64,000 nt of DNA. Source: Gorsachius magnificus. Taxonomy: Eukaryota > Chordata > Aves > Pelecaniformes > Ardeidae. Below, in pieces: positions 49,340-61,120 of this stretch. The stretch spans positions 80,682,765-80,746,764 of the forward strand of contig CM067081.1 of assembly GCA_034008185.1 (NCBI GenBank), written 5' to 3'. Within the stretch, counting starts at the first letter, position 1. Every line of letters starts with the position of its first letter. Below the pieces are notes generated by a model that did no database searches, was not told the origin of the DNA, and saw nothing but the letters and a program-made list of their open reading frames with translations. The position numbers were made by a program, and so were the translations under genes.

Positions 49340-49476
49340 GACATCTTCAGGCAGCCTATTCTAGTGCTCATCTCTATTTTTATGACTGGAAAGTTCTCCT
49401 AATGTCTAATTAGGATTTCCCTTACCACAACTTAAACCCCTTACTTTCTTTTCCAAAATGCTTTATTCCTTCCTAT
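49340..49476 (-). mobile_element. Old CR1 3' end, antisense, interrupted by solo LTR
   Basis: On the plus strand the order CAGGCAGCCTATTCTAGTG, GGAAAGTTCTCCTAATGTC, ACAACTTAAACCCC matches the antisense wording of CR1 3' ends (the HWNRLP, FFT and KLH blocks). The sequence is cut at 49476 by the LTR, and may resume for a short distance at 50045. Confidence 0.55.
49472..49476. repeat. Solo LTR target-site duplication, left
   Basis: CCTAT, identical to 50040-50044. Confidence 0.9.
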
Positions 49477-50039
49477 TGTCCTGGTTTCAGCTGGGATAGA
49501 GTTAATTTTCTTCACAGAAGCTAGCATAGTGCTGTGCTTTGGATTTAGTACTAGAAGAATGTTGATAACACACTGATGTTTTTAGTTGTTGCCAAGCAGT
49601 GCTCAGACTGCTCAAGGACTTTTTGAGCTTCTCCTGCTTGGCCAGGTGCATAACAAGCTGGGAGTACAGCACAGCTAGGACCCAAACTGTCCAAAGAGCT
49701 ATTCCATACCATATAACGTCATGCTCGGGGGGGGGGGGTTGGTGGGTCGGTCGGTCGCTGCTCGGGTACTGATCGCTGCTCGGGACAGGCTGGGCATCGG
49801 TCGGCGGGTGGTGAGCAATTGCATTGTGCATCATTCGTTTTGTATATTCTGTATATTTTGTTATCATTCTCATTATTACTATTATTATTATTTTCTCTTA
49901 TTAAACTGTCTTTAGCTCAGCCCTCGGCTCTAACCTTTTTCCCCTTCCCGATTCTCTCCCCCATCCCACTGAGGGAGGGGGGGGAGAGTGAGCGAGCGGC
50001 TGCGTGGTGCTGAGTTGCCAGCCGGGTTAAACCACGACA
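49477..50039 (+). mobile_element. Solo LTR of an avian-type ERV
   Basis: 563 bp, beginning TGTCCTGGTTTCAGCTGGG and ending AAACCACGACA, with perfect 5-bp CCTAT flanks. It shares the block order of the LTR at 19596-20138. It arose by recombination between the two LTRs of a provirus, which removed the internal region. A 5-bp duplication and TG...CA ends are typical of retroviral integration. Where the related LTR has GCTCAGTATATAAAC, this one has GCTCGGGG leading into a G run (49728-49738), so the TATA box is gone. TCGG repeats (49747-49758) follow. A plus-strand ATTAAA poly(A)-type signal lies at 49900-49905 after an ATT-rich run. Confidence 0.9.
49900..49905 (+). promoter_or_regulatory. Solo LTR poly(A)-type signal
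   Basis: ATTAAA followed by CTGTCTTTAGCTCAG, at the same place as in the ERV LTRs. Confidence 0.5.
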
Positions 50040-50044
50040 CCTAT
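50040..50044. repeat. Solo LTR target-site duplication, right
   Basis: CCTAT. Confidence 0.9.
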
Positions 50045-53000
50045 GCACAGTATCCTGTCTCTCTTTCCCAAATCATTTCTCAAAATACCCTCTTTTTTTT
50101 TTTTTTCCCCCTCATGGGTCTTGTTTTCTGGACTTGTGACAGTAACATATATGACATCACAGGATTAGGTTTTTTCCAAATTTATTTAACTGCTAGTAAG
50201 ACAGGCAAATAGATGTGGCAAATCTTGCTTGCTTACCGCTTCTCACCCAAAGCAGCTTTCTGGTCTGTTACCAACAAGCAAGCAAAAAGTGATAACCTGT
50301 AATCTGTATTGGGATGCCAGTCCAGAATTGGTCCTCAGTGGTAAAGACTGAGAAACTCAGGTAAAAGAGTGTCCAGACTAAGGGAAGCAAGAAAAATACA
50401 AAGGCCATAAATAATAAAATCTCTTGGTTTTGTTTTGGTTTTTTTTTACCCAGAGGTGTTTTAATGTGCAAGACTTTATAAACTTCTGGCCCTATCCCAA
50501 CTTCATTATACAAAACCTAATAGTTATCACTGTATACGGGGGTTTTGGATGGTTCTAGCATGAGACAGTTATTATATCTTTGAAATATCAAGTGTGGTCT
50601 GCATTTTGTGAATGATGGGACTCTGGCTTTGCTAGAAGGGGTTTTTTTCCCTCCATCTTACTTGTACATTCATTTCTGTTCATTTTCCCGTACCATAGTT
50701 TGGGACCGGTTCATGTGACATTCTTTCACTTCAGATATGACCAGGGTACAATGATGTTATCTTTCTATCACTTGTTGAGTGTTAGGCCCCCTGTAACTGA
50801 AAATGGTTATCTGAAATTTTGAGATTTCACACACAGGTGGAAAGGCCAGGGATGGAAAATGGTAATTCAACTGCTGGGAAGAAAATACAATGATTTCTTA
50901 CACGTACTTTAAAAATGGTGGCTGCAGCCATCAGTTCCAATGACATTTAATCCTATCAGAAAGAGAAGTTTGAAAGTATATATATTTGAGAATATAAAGA
51001 GTGTTTCCGTGAGAGGTTTGTTTGTTTGTTTATTTGTAGGTGTAGTTGTATTTTAAACTCATGCCCTATCTTAAACTGAATGAACTAAGAGCAAACCCTT
51101 AGTGGTAGTAACGGTAGCTGTCCAATAACCTCCTTGAAGCTGGAAGAGCTGCTAGGAAGCAGCTTGTGGAAAGCATTGCTTCTTTTTTTATGCCTTATGG
51201 AATTTTCTAGCACACAGTCTGGCACTTTTTGTTATCTGTCAGCAGATCTTTGAATGCATGACCCATACCAAAATCTACTTACAAGGTGAAAAACCTGAGT
51301 ATCATTTAGTGGCAAGCTGATTAAAAACAAAAAAAAAGCAAAAAAAAGAGCTGGTGCTTGGGGAGACAGAATATTGGTTTTGAAGTTTTTTTTTCTTTAA
51401 AAGGCTCTAATCATGTTTTCCTTCAGCCCCACCATCAAATAAGAAGGTGTAAGTGCAGGAATGAATATTTACAGAAAAAATAATGGAAAGATTTCTAGAA
51501 TAATTCAAATGCATTAGTTGTGATAATTAACCATTAAAGAAAAATACTAGTAGCACCACAAATTAATAGCAATATAAATATTCATAATTTAAAGCCTTTT
51601 AAAACAGTTTATTGTGCAGAAGACTAATTTAAATCTATCCTCATTTTTTAAATCAGCATATTCAGTCAGCCTTAAAAATGAATATGTATAAACTATTTAT
51701 TAGATTCTGGATGTGCAGAATCAAGTGGCACGTGTTTAGCCTACTGGAATGAGGTTTCCGTAGCAGTCCAGGGGTTCTCACTGTGAGGGAAAGGTTTGCA
51801 GAAGTGACTTAAAGCATCTCTTAGGCCAAATCTGTCCCTATCAAAAGTATGAGCCCCATGGTGGTGTAAGAAGTTCATACAAACTGGGGCTTTTCCAAGA
51901 AGCAGACTGTAGTCCCTGTGTGTGTCACTGTTACCCAAGCTTGGCTTTGTGTCCTCTTCCACAGGTTATTATGTCACAGCCAAAGCCTTACCCTGGGGCT
52001 TTGATACCCTGTCTGATGTCCTAACACCCAAGCAGAAAGGAGTGAGAAAATGCTAAGGTAAGAATTTTGGGAGGGAGACACATGCCTGGTTGTCCCGATG
52101 ATGAGACCTGGTAGGTCAAAGCCTAAAACCCAGATACCTGCACAATGCAGACAGAGCAGCGTCAGGGTTGGAACAAATCTTCCTGCCTGCAGTAATGCCC
52201 GATGAGCAGTGCCAGGCAAGCATCTCCGCTCTAGCAACGTCTTTTTTCCTTACCAATAACTTAACACCACCTGAGAAAGCCTCTGCATGGGGGTCATCCA
52301 GCCCTATAGGTGAAGGTAACTTTCCGTCTGCTTCTTCATGCCTTTGCTATGCAGAGCAAATCTGAAAGGGTCATATCATGGCCTTCTACATGACATTTAT
52401 CTTTTATATGTAATAGGAGTGGTACTGTTTAGCAACTGATCACAGGGAAATATTGATTGTGGATTGCTAGGACATCAGGAGGTCTTAATGGCCGTTATAA
52501 AATATATTCATTGTTAGCCCCCTGGTAGGCATTTAATTGTTTTAATAAATCCACAGTAAACACAACCTGGAGATCCTTGTAGCTCAGATATGCTCAGAAT
52601 TGTGAAGCAATTGGCCATTCATTTTCTCTAAAAGTTAAGTCACGTGAATCTATGCAGTTACAGTTCTGGAGAACTCTGAAAATGTAGGTGTTAAATTAAA
52701 GCATTACAGGAATTACTGATCCCTCGGCCCCGTGCCCCATCAGAGTTTTATGGCACCATGGCAGCAGAAATATTTCATGGCAGTTGTTGTAGGGGATATA
52801 ACAGGCAGTTATTCTGCGGGCTTTTCAGAGAGATTTATGGCAGTTATATTTATAGGACGAAAAGAGAGATCTCTACTGCAGGAAAAGCCCCAAAGAGATT
52901 AGTCATGAAGATCTCCAGGAGAAACCCCTCCTGGCAGCAACGAGGGCTGTGAGTTTCCCACCTCCTCCTGCCCACCTTCGCCATGACCAGCAGTGCTGCC

Positions 53001-53845
53001 TCCAGCCAGCTGTTGCCTCCCTCTTCCTGAGAAAACAGCTGGCTCTGGCACGTTACCTCTGGCCAAAGTGACACACGAACCGGCGAAAGTTTCCCTCCTG
53101 CTGCAGTGATTTTGTCTTGCTGTTTGCAGATTTTTGGCTGGAGGGGAAGCCTCTGCAAGTGTGGTTAATGGACGGGGAGGGCTGGGCGAACAGCCCAACC
53201 AATGGTTCTTTGCAATCAGTAGAACAGTCTAGCACTATTGATCCTAGCTCCGCTCTTGGGCTTAATTTGGAGGTTTTGAAGGCATAAAAAAAAAATTCTG
53301 GTACACTAATCTGATTTCCCGTATATCACAGGGTATACAACTTTGTGCATTAAATCCATTTTGAACTAAAGCACTTCTATTTAGCTGGAAGTACGGCAGG
53401 CAGGAGCTCGCTCTTTGGGTGAATGAGTCATTTTTAAAGAAGCATTTTTGGGCTGGAGTGTCAGTGTAGACTCCCTCTTTTACAAACCAAGCAGTTTGTC
53501 ACAAGCCCTTTTTGGGTTTTTTTTACCCCAAAAGACACAGTACTCTCGTGCCAGAGTAACTTTCTTTCTGACCATCAGGCTTTTACTGAAAAGTTGTGCT
53601 GATCCCAGATTAACGTGATGAGAAGAAATCAGTTTAATCTAACAGTTACAGCATATCAAGTGTACTAACAGCCCCAAATCATAACAATAAAGGATTAGTC
53701 TTTAAAAAACATACAAATGGATTTCTTGGTTTCACCTTTTTAAACCCAGAATGTCATTAACATCTACTGCACAAATAACACAGATAAATTACTTCTTCAT
53801 TTTTCTTCCATAAAAATCATTATTTCATTCAGTCTAAGATGGGGC

Positions 53846-53877
53846 GTGTGTGTGTGTGTGTGTCTGTGTGTGTGTGT
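53846..53877. repeat. (GT)n microsatellite
   Basis: About 16 GT units with one TC interruption. Confidence 0.95.
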
Positions 53878-55833
53878 ATTTGACTCTTTTATGATTTTTA
53901 AAAAATACTCCCTCGGTCAGAGTTGCTTGGTGTTCCCACTTGTAAAATGAACATAGGTACCTTCTAAAAACAATGCATCAGAAATATCTCATTGCTGTCT
54001 ATGTATTTGTTGCAAAGTTATTTTAACAGTGCTATACAGCATATGCATAGAAAATATGCATTTTATTTAAATAAAAATTTACTATTATAAGAATCTGACT
54101 TTCGATAACGAACACTAGAACTTGCTTCATTCTCTGGGAGAGGAGAGAGCACTTTTAATTATATCCTTGTGGAGAAATTAGCATATCCATCTGCCTTATG
54201 AGTATACAAACATTTCTTGTAATGTAGGCAACACCTCCTCACCAACAATCTTTACACAGAGTAGTAGAAAGCAGCCTTAGAAAGGACTGCAAGAGGCCAT
54301 GAAGGCAATGACTGTCGCAGGAGCAGCTGTCTGTAAATCCTTCCTGATGCTAGCGTGTGTCACTTTTTCCCCAGATCTCCAGTGATATATGTCTGGTCTT
54401 CAGGCAAGATGCGGCAGAGCGCCGTTTTCCCTTCATTTCTGCAGAAGAAACGAAGGTGCTACTCTGGGTATAGTATGAAGGAAATTGTTTTCTGAATTTA
54501 TGAAAACTATTTAAACATATAAACCCAGCAAAATGAGAACTTTTACCCATATTAGCATTACAGGCACATAGATCTTGGCTGTTTTGGGTGAGGGTGTTTT
54601 TCTGAAAAGCTTCCTTCTCCAGGAAAACACCAGTTGTGGCTTTGGCTGATCTGTTCTTTCAGGTGTAGCTCAGCCTGTTCTCTGGATCTCAAGGGGTCAG
54701 GAAACAGAAGAGCCAGAGATAGAAGGGTTAAGAAGAAAATGCACAGCTGATCAGGTCTCATCCCTCCTTCCTAACAGCTGTCATCTGCAAAGCTGGCAGA
54801 AATGGTATCGTGTAGCCCAGGACTAAAGGGAATCTCCTAAGTCTGGCACCATGCCTTACCATGCAAAATGGACTGGTTTTATGCCTGTCTCTGCTCCCAG
54901 TGATCCTCCCAGCTATCACTGGGGGCAAAACTCATTGAAACTGGTGGGCCTAGCAATTGCACTGATAACAGCTCCAATTGTCCAAGAAAGCAGTTCAATG
55001 ACAGCCTGTTCAGTAAGGCAACACTGAACAGATGTTAAGCCATGAATGCCAAAGAGTCTGATATATCAAATCCATGGTAAGGTATTGCCCGGTGGAAATA
55101 ATTGGTATAAGAGAAGAACAAGGAAGAGTTCAGAAATCAGAGGAAAAGGGAACATGGTGAAAAAAAAGTTACAAACACAGTTCCAAAAGACTGAGAGTGA
55201 AAATTTGTGGACAAAATGCTAAGTCGTGACTTGTAAGCAAGGAGGTTCAAGTCAGTAAACAGGAATCCCTCAAGGCCACTTTCACCAGCTTCTTGTGGAG
55301 GTGGGGACCCGTCCCACCTAAGTGAAAGGATCGTTGCCAGAAAGTAAGTTAAGCTTTTGCCTCTGCACTCTCAGCAGAAGCAGAGACTAGTTTGAGGAGG
55401 ATTTTATTAATATATGCATCAACCAGATATTTTCAAGTCCCATGGAGCTGCCATGGTACAGCCTTTCCTATGATTTAACTACAGACACATAGACAAAACA
55501 TAATTTACAGTGCTGCGATAAGGAACATTTTTCTGGCAACTACCTAAAACATGCTCATCCATACGTATACCCACAGAACAAAATGTTCATAAAAAATGTT
55601 CATCCGCTTAGTATGTGTAAATCTACAATTGAATTAACAACACATCAAAATGTTGAAGTTCTCAAAACCAGGATAATATGCAAAATAGTAATATGTTATT
55701 CTCAGAGGATCCCTAAATTGGGGCACAGCTCTACCTATGGGTTTTTTCTCATTCTTACTTCTTTTTTCTGTAGTGATAAATTGCAAAAAGAACAAAATTT
55801 CTAAAATCCAACTCACGTCCTAAAAGACCTAAT

Positions 55834-55867
55834 TAATATACAGTATCCTGTAATATACAGTATCTTG
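55834..55867. repeat. 17-bp tandem duplication
   Basis: TAATATACAGTATCCTG followed directly by TAATATACAGTATCTTG, one mismatch. Confidence 0.85.
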
Positions 55868-57109
55868 AAAACCTTTAGAAATAGACCTTAGTGGATCACC
55901 TGCTGCAGTATACTATAGGCACACATGATGCTTTGCCAGATACAGCTCCTCTCCAGTACCCTTTCTATTTGGTAAAAGATTCCAGTAATGCCAGAGACTC
56001 ATTAGATAAAGGCTTGGCCTAGACTAATATTTAGTTATACCATATCTACAACAGAATTTAGACAATAGTCATCTTCTTAAATCTGAATATGGTTCACAAA
56101 GAATTGCTCTATTCATAATGGTATAGTTCATTTAAGCTAATAAAAAAATCTGGAATTTTGTGAACTCTACAGAGGTTTGTTAACAGCAGCATTTCTAGGA
56201 AAAAAGTTTTCCTTGTATCACTGGTGCTGTCAAGAACAACTAGTTACAATTATCTAGATTCTAGTTTACTGGTATTCTCTGCATAACAGTGAATGTGAAG
56301 TCAACTATGGAGGTGATTCATCTAATTCTAGACTGTCTTGGCAAGAGGCTGACTCTTTGTTTTGTTTGTTTGGAGGAAAGAGGGTATTCCCACAGATGAT
56401 CTAATGCTGCAGCTCAGCTCTTACAACACTTGCAGCATTTGTCATTTGTCATGAGATACATCTGAGGAGCATTAGCAGTCTACTCACTCCAGTGAACTAT
56501 TTTTCATCCTATTTCCATGACCTCATTTCCATGGAGACCCCTATTTCTCATTACAAGGGTTCTCCCCCTTGTTTTCATGCTGTTACATGAGTACTGTAGA
56601 GTCCTTTCAGCTTGTGTAGTATTTAACGAGGGGGTTCTGGTTCTAAAATGACTAGTGAACAATGAAAGCTCTATCTTAAAAGCCAGCAAGTGTAAGGACA
56701 AAGTGAATAATTGCCAAAAAATCCATTTGAATCAGTTCTTGCAAAGAAAATTAAGCAAACAGGATTTTAAATAGGCAATTAGAAATAGCAGAAAGTTAGA
56801 AGAAAGTAGGTTACTATTCAGAATGAGGCACAAATGGAAGGTAGATTTGGTATTGGATGTGGAAGACTTCCACATTGGACAAGACCAGCTTCATCATAGT
56901 TCTGAAGAAACTTCATTATAACAAAACAAAACAAAATTTTAAAAAAACCAAACCCCAAAAAATCTGTTCTGTTATGTAGGAAAGAGTGCCAAAAGCACAC
57001 TTGCACACATTAGGTGCTTAAGTGAGAAGACAGCCAAGTACGTATTATGGTAGAATGCATAAATAATGGAATAGCTGCTGGTACTTAAAGTGCATTCAGT
57101 TAGTTCAGC

Positions 57110-57456
57110 TAAACCTCCTTCCAGAACTGTGAAATTGTTTCCAGAATATGGACTGCCAATTCATGAACAAAGGTTGCAAATAAAACCAAAGGCAGGGAGA
57201 ACCAAATGAATGGAAAAATCACAAGAATTGTATCTATATTTCTATAACAAAGCCAGCTGCAAAACTATAGACCATTAGTCTTACCTCAGTGATAAGCAAG
57301 GATTTGAAGGAAACGTGAAATCTGTAATGTGAATGGAAAATGAAAAAGAATGTATGATGGGTCTGACAACGTTCATTTGTGCCAGATTAACTTTCAATAA
57401 AATAAATGCTATAGGCTATTCCATCACTGGCGTAGATGAAATATTTGGTACAATTC
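57110..57456 (+). mobile_element. Ancient CR1-like LINE, 5' piece (split by younger CR1)
   Basis: Plus-strand sequence with eroded RT finger wording: AACTATAGACCATTAGTCTT at about 57265 reads NYRPLVL, where young copies read NYRPVSL, and GATTTGAAGGAA follows. ATCACTGGCGTAGATGAA near 57424 fits the ITGxVDE block that precedes the first catalytic block. It stops where young CR1 begins. Confidence 0.55.
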
Positions 57457-60380
57457 TCGCTCCTGAGTTGGCGGGACTCATCAAGAGGGCTTTAAACTAG
57501 GTGTGAAGAGGGAGAAGGGGATATAACCAGGCTCACTAGAGAGGAGCCTAGGGGTGGCATGCGAATGTTGGGGGTGAAATCTACACCAATGCACGCAGCA
57601 AGGGCAACAAACAGGAGGAGCTGGAAGCCAGTGCAGCAGGATAGCTATGACTTTGTTGCCGTCACAGAAACATGGTGAGATGACTCCCATGACTGGAGTG
57701 CTGCAATGGATGGCTATAAGCTCTTCAGAAGGGATAGGCAAGGAAAGAGAGGTGGTAGGGTGGCTCTCTTTGTTATGGAGCATTTCGACTGTATAGAGGT
57801 CAAGGATTGTAATGATATGGTTGAGTGCCTATGGGTAAGGATGAGGGGGAAGGCCAACGAGGCAGGTATCCTGCGGAGAGTCTCTCATAGACCACTCGAC
57901 CAGGATGAGGAGGTGGATGAAGTATTCTACAAGTGGCTGGCAGAAGTCTCACAGTTGCTAGCCCTTGTTCTCATGAGAAACTTCAACTTACCGGATGCCT
58001 GCTGGAAATACAACAGAAGAGAAGAAACAGTCTAGAAGGTTCCTGGTGTGGAAGATAACTTCCTGGCACAGCTGGTAAGCGAGCCTACCCGGGGAGGTGC
58101 CTTGTTTGACCTCCTGTTTACTAACAAAAATCCAGCGGGAGATGTGGTGGTCGGAGGCCATCTTGGGCTTAGCGACCATGAAATTATAGAGTTCTCAATT
58201 CTTGGTGAAGTAGGGAAGGGGGTCAGCAAAACCACTACCATGGACTTCCAGAGGGCAGACTTTGACCTGTTCAGGACCCTGGTTGAGAGAGTCCCTTGGG
58301 AGACTGTCCTGAAGGGCAAAGGGGTCCAGAAAAGTGGGCATTCTTCAAGAAGGAAGCCTTAAAGGCACAAGAGCTGACTGTCCCCATGTGCTGTAAGATG
58401 AACCGGCGGGGAAGATGACTGGCCTAGCCAGGGAGCTTTTGCTGGGACTCAGAAAAAAAAAGGAGAGTTTACCACTTTTGGAAGAAGGGGCAGGCAACTC
58501 AAGAAGAGTACAGGGATCTCGTTAGGTCATGCAGAGAGAAAATTAGAAAGGCAAAAGCCCATCTAGAACTCAACCTGGCTACTGTTTTAAGAGATAAAAA
58601 ATGTTTTTACAAATATGTTAGCAACAAAAAGAGAGCCAGGGAGAATCTCCATACTTTATTGGATGCGGGGGGGAACATTGCTGCCAAGGAGGAGGAAAAG
58701 GCTGAGGTACTTAATGCCTTTTTTGCCTCAGTCTCTAATAGTAAGACCAGTTATCCCCAGGGTATTCAGCCCCCTGAGCTGGAATACAGGGACGGAGAAC
58801 AGAACAACCCCCCCTTAATCCAGGAGGAAGCAGTTCATGACCTGCTGCGCCACCTGCACACCCACAAATTTATGGGGCCAGATGTGATCCACCCGAAAGT
58901 ACTGAGAGAGCTGGCAGAAAAGCTTGCTAAGCCACTCTCCATCATTTATCAGTAGTCATGGATAACAGGGGAGGTCCCAGATGACTTGAGGCTTGCCAGT
59001 GTGACACCCATCTACAAGAAAGACCAAAAGGATGATCTGGGGAACTACAGGCCTGTCAGCCTGACTTCAGTACCAGGGATGGTGGTTCATCTTGAGTGCG
59101 CTCACCAGGCATGTGCAGGACAATCAGGGGATCAGGCACAGGAAGCATGGGTTCATGAAAGGCAGGTCCTGCTCAACCAACCTGATCTTCTGTGACCAAG
59201 TGACCCACCTAGTGGATGAGGGAAAGGCCGTGGATGTTGTCTACCTAGACTTTAGTAAAGCCTTTGACGCTGTCTCCCACAACATTCTCCTAGACAAGTT
59301 GGCAGCTCATGGCTTGGACAGGTATACTCTTTGCTGCATAAAAAATTGGCTGGATGGCTGAGCCCAGAGAGTTGTGGTGAACAGAGTTAAATCCAGTTGG
59401 CAGCTGGTCACAAGCAGTGTTCCCCAGGGCTCAGTTCTGGGGCCAGTCTTGTTTAGTATCTTCATCAATGATCTGGATGAGGGGACTGAGTGCACCCTCA
59501 GTAAGTTTGCAGATGACACCAAATTGGGCATGGGTGTCGATCTGCTTGAGGGAAGGGAGGCTCTGCAGAGGGACCTGGACAGGCTAGATTGATGGGCCGA
59601 GGCCAACTGTATGAGGTTTAACAAGGCTAAGTTCCAGGTCCCACACTTGGGTACCAACAACCCCAGGCTTGGGGAAGAGTGGTTGGAAAGCTCCCTGGTG
59701 GAAAAGCACCTGGGGGTACTGGTTGACAGCTGGCTGAATATGAGCCAGCAGTGTGCCCAGGTGGCCAAGAAGGCCAACAGCATCTTGGCTTGTATCAGGA
59801 ATAGTGTGACCAGCAAGAGTCAGGAAGTGATCGTGCCCCCATACTCAGCACTGGTGAGGCTGCACCTCAAATACTGTGTTCAGTTTTGAGCCCCTCACTA
59901 CAAGCAGGACACTGAGGGGCTGGAGTGTGTCCAGAGAAGAGCAATGAAGCTGGTGAGGGGTCTGGAACATAAGTCTGATGAGGAGTGACTGAGGGAACTG
60001 GGGTTATTTAACTTGGAGAAGAGGAGGCTGAGGGGAGACTTTATTGTCCTCTATACCAACCTGAAAGGAGGTTGTAGAAAGGTGGGTGTTGGTCTCTTCT
60101 CCCAAGTAATAGGATAGGATGAGAGGAAATGGCCTCAAGTTGCACCAGGGGAGGTTTCAATTGCATATTAGGTAAAAATTTCTTTACTGGAAGAGTGATC
60201 AAGCATTGGAACAGGCTTCCCAGAGAGGTGGTGGAGTCACGACCCCTGGAGGTGTTCAAACAACGTCTAGACGTGGCACCTTGGGATGTGGTTTAGTAGG
60301 CATGGTGGTGTTGGGTTGACGGTTTGGACTTGATGAATTTGGAGGTCTTTTGCAACCTTAATAACTGTATGACTCTATGA
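57457..60380 (+). mobile_element. CR1 LINE, about 2.9 kb, 5'-truncated
   Basis: This copy starts in the pre-ORF2 segment (CTCATCAAGAGGGCTTTAAA at 57478), then spans endonuclease, RT and C-terminal domains and the complete 3' untranslated region, ending TGTATGACTCTATGA at 60380, a CR1 terminal repeat. It is the longest transposon in the window. Flanking duplications are not evident, as is common for CR1. The 5' edge (about 57457) is set from where the ancient LINE wording stops and has an error of some tens of bases. Confidence 0.9.
57590..60300 (+). pseudogene. CR1 ORF2 (endonuclease-reverse transcriptase), broken
   Basis: An AP-type endonuclease comes first: TETW with the metal-binding Glu near 57667 (followed at once by a stop), FNLPDACW near 57980 with the usual GDFN Asp replaced (RNFN), and SDHEIIEF near 58176. 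An in-frame TAG lies at 58033. A different phase covers 58659-59195 (linker and finger region, NYRPVSLTSVPG), with a stop at 58956. The first phase returns from 59092: [48 protein letters not shown] near 59506, then C-terminal blocks, with stops near 59359, 59590 and 59887. Most RT motifs are legible, but the enzyme is dead through at least five stops and two phase changes. Confidence 0.85.
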
Positions 60381-61120
60381 TAACCAAAAGGATATTGTAT
60401 GTTTTACTAGAAAAGATGGAGTTTATTTCAACAAGTCTGAAACAGTGGTGGAACTTACTAACACGGATACAATAAGTTATGCTAACGGGAACTATTGAGC
60501 TGAAGCCAGTTTATTAGTGGAGTTCCTCAAGGATGTATCTTGGAAAAGAATCAACTGCTTCCTTAATGGCATTAGCAGAAAATGCTAATGAAATTAATGG
60601 ATAACATAAAATTGGGAAACATTTTGTTGTTAATACAGAGGATGACTGGAATTTCATTCAGGGAGGAGTGGACTAGCATATTCGGAGTGAGAAAGCCTCA
60701 ATAATGAAATAACAAATAACATAAAAAATAGGATTTGAACCTCAGGATTAACTATCATGAATAGAAAACTCATTAGTTAAGAGCAATGATGAGGGAAAAA
60801 GAACTGTGTGCATCTGTTGATCATGGGATATATATGACCGCTTGTGGGACGTGGCAATGAACAGGATCAATTAGATCCTACTGTACAGTGGGGAAACATT
60901 TCTAGTGCAGACAGGGAATGATGAATAGTGCCATACAGCTCGTAGTGAGATGTCATCTAGGAAACCATGTGACGTTCTGGTTACCATCGCTGAGGAAAGA
61001 TTAATTAAGACAGAAACAAATGTAGGGAGGAACATGGACAACATGAGCACAAGCGCAAATATGTGCCAATATATTGATTTAGGGTGAACATTGACACTGT
61101 GGCATGCAGAGATCCTAGAC
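60381..61120 (+). mobile_element. Ancient CR1-like LINE, 3' piece (split by younger CR1)
   Basis: It continues the element at 57110-57456. KDIVCF-like wording directly after the junction corresponds to the VDIVYL block. GGAGTTCCTCAAGGATGTAT near 60519 reads GVPQGC. The ATAAAATTGGGAAAC stretch at 60606 corresponds to the TKLGN block after the missing FADD, and the 60870-60990 region carries the eroded RxxxSSRxxEVI and HLEYCVxF blocks. No open frame. The far end is uncertain. Confidence 0.55.

Larger units (their letters stand above)
50045..57109. other. No recognisable genes
   Basis: About 7 kb. GC-richer blocks at about 51740-52340 and 52740-53240 carry overlapping chance frames of up to 102 codons. 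A GT microsatellite lies at 53.85 kb and a small tandem duplication at 55.83 kb. A short T-rich hairpin (TTTTTGGG...ACCCCAAAA) is at about 53507-53535. Confidence 0.4.

Noticed and set aside
59307..59816. 169-codon minus-strand frame
   Set aside because: Antisense shadow of the CR1 reverse transcriptase region.
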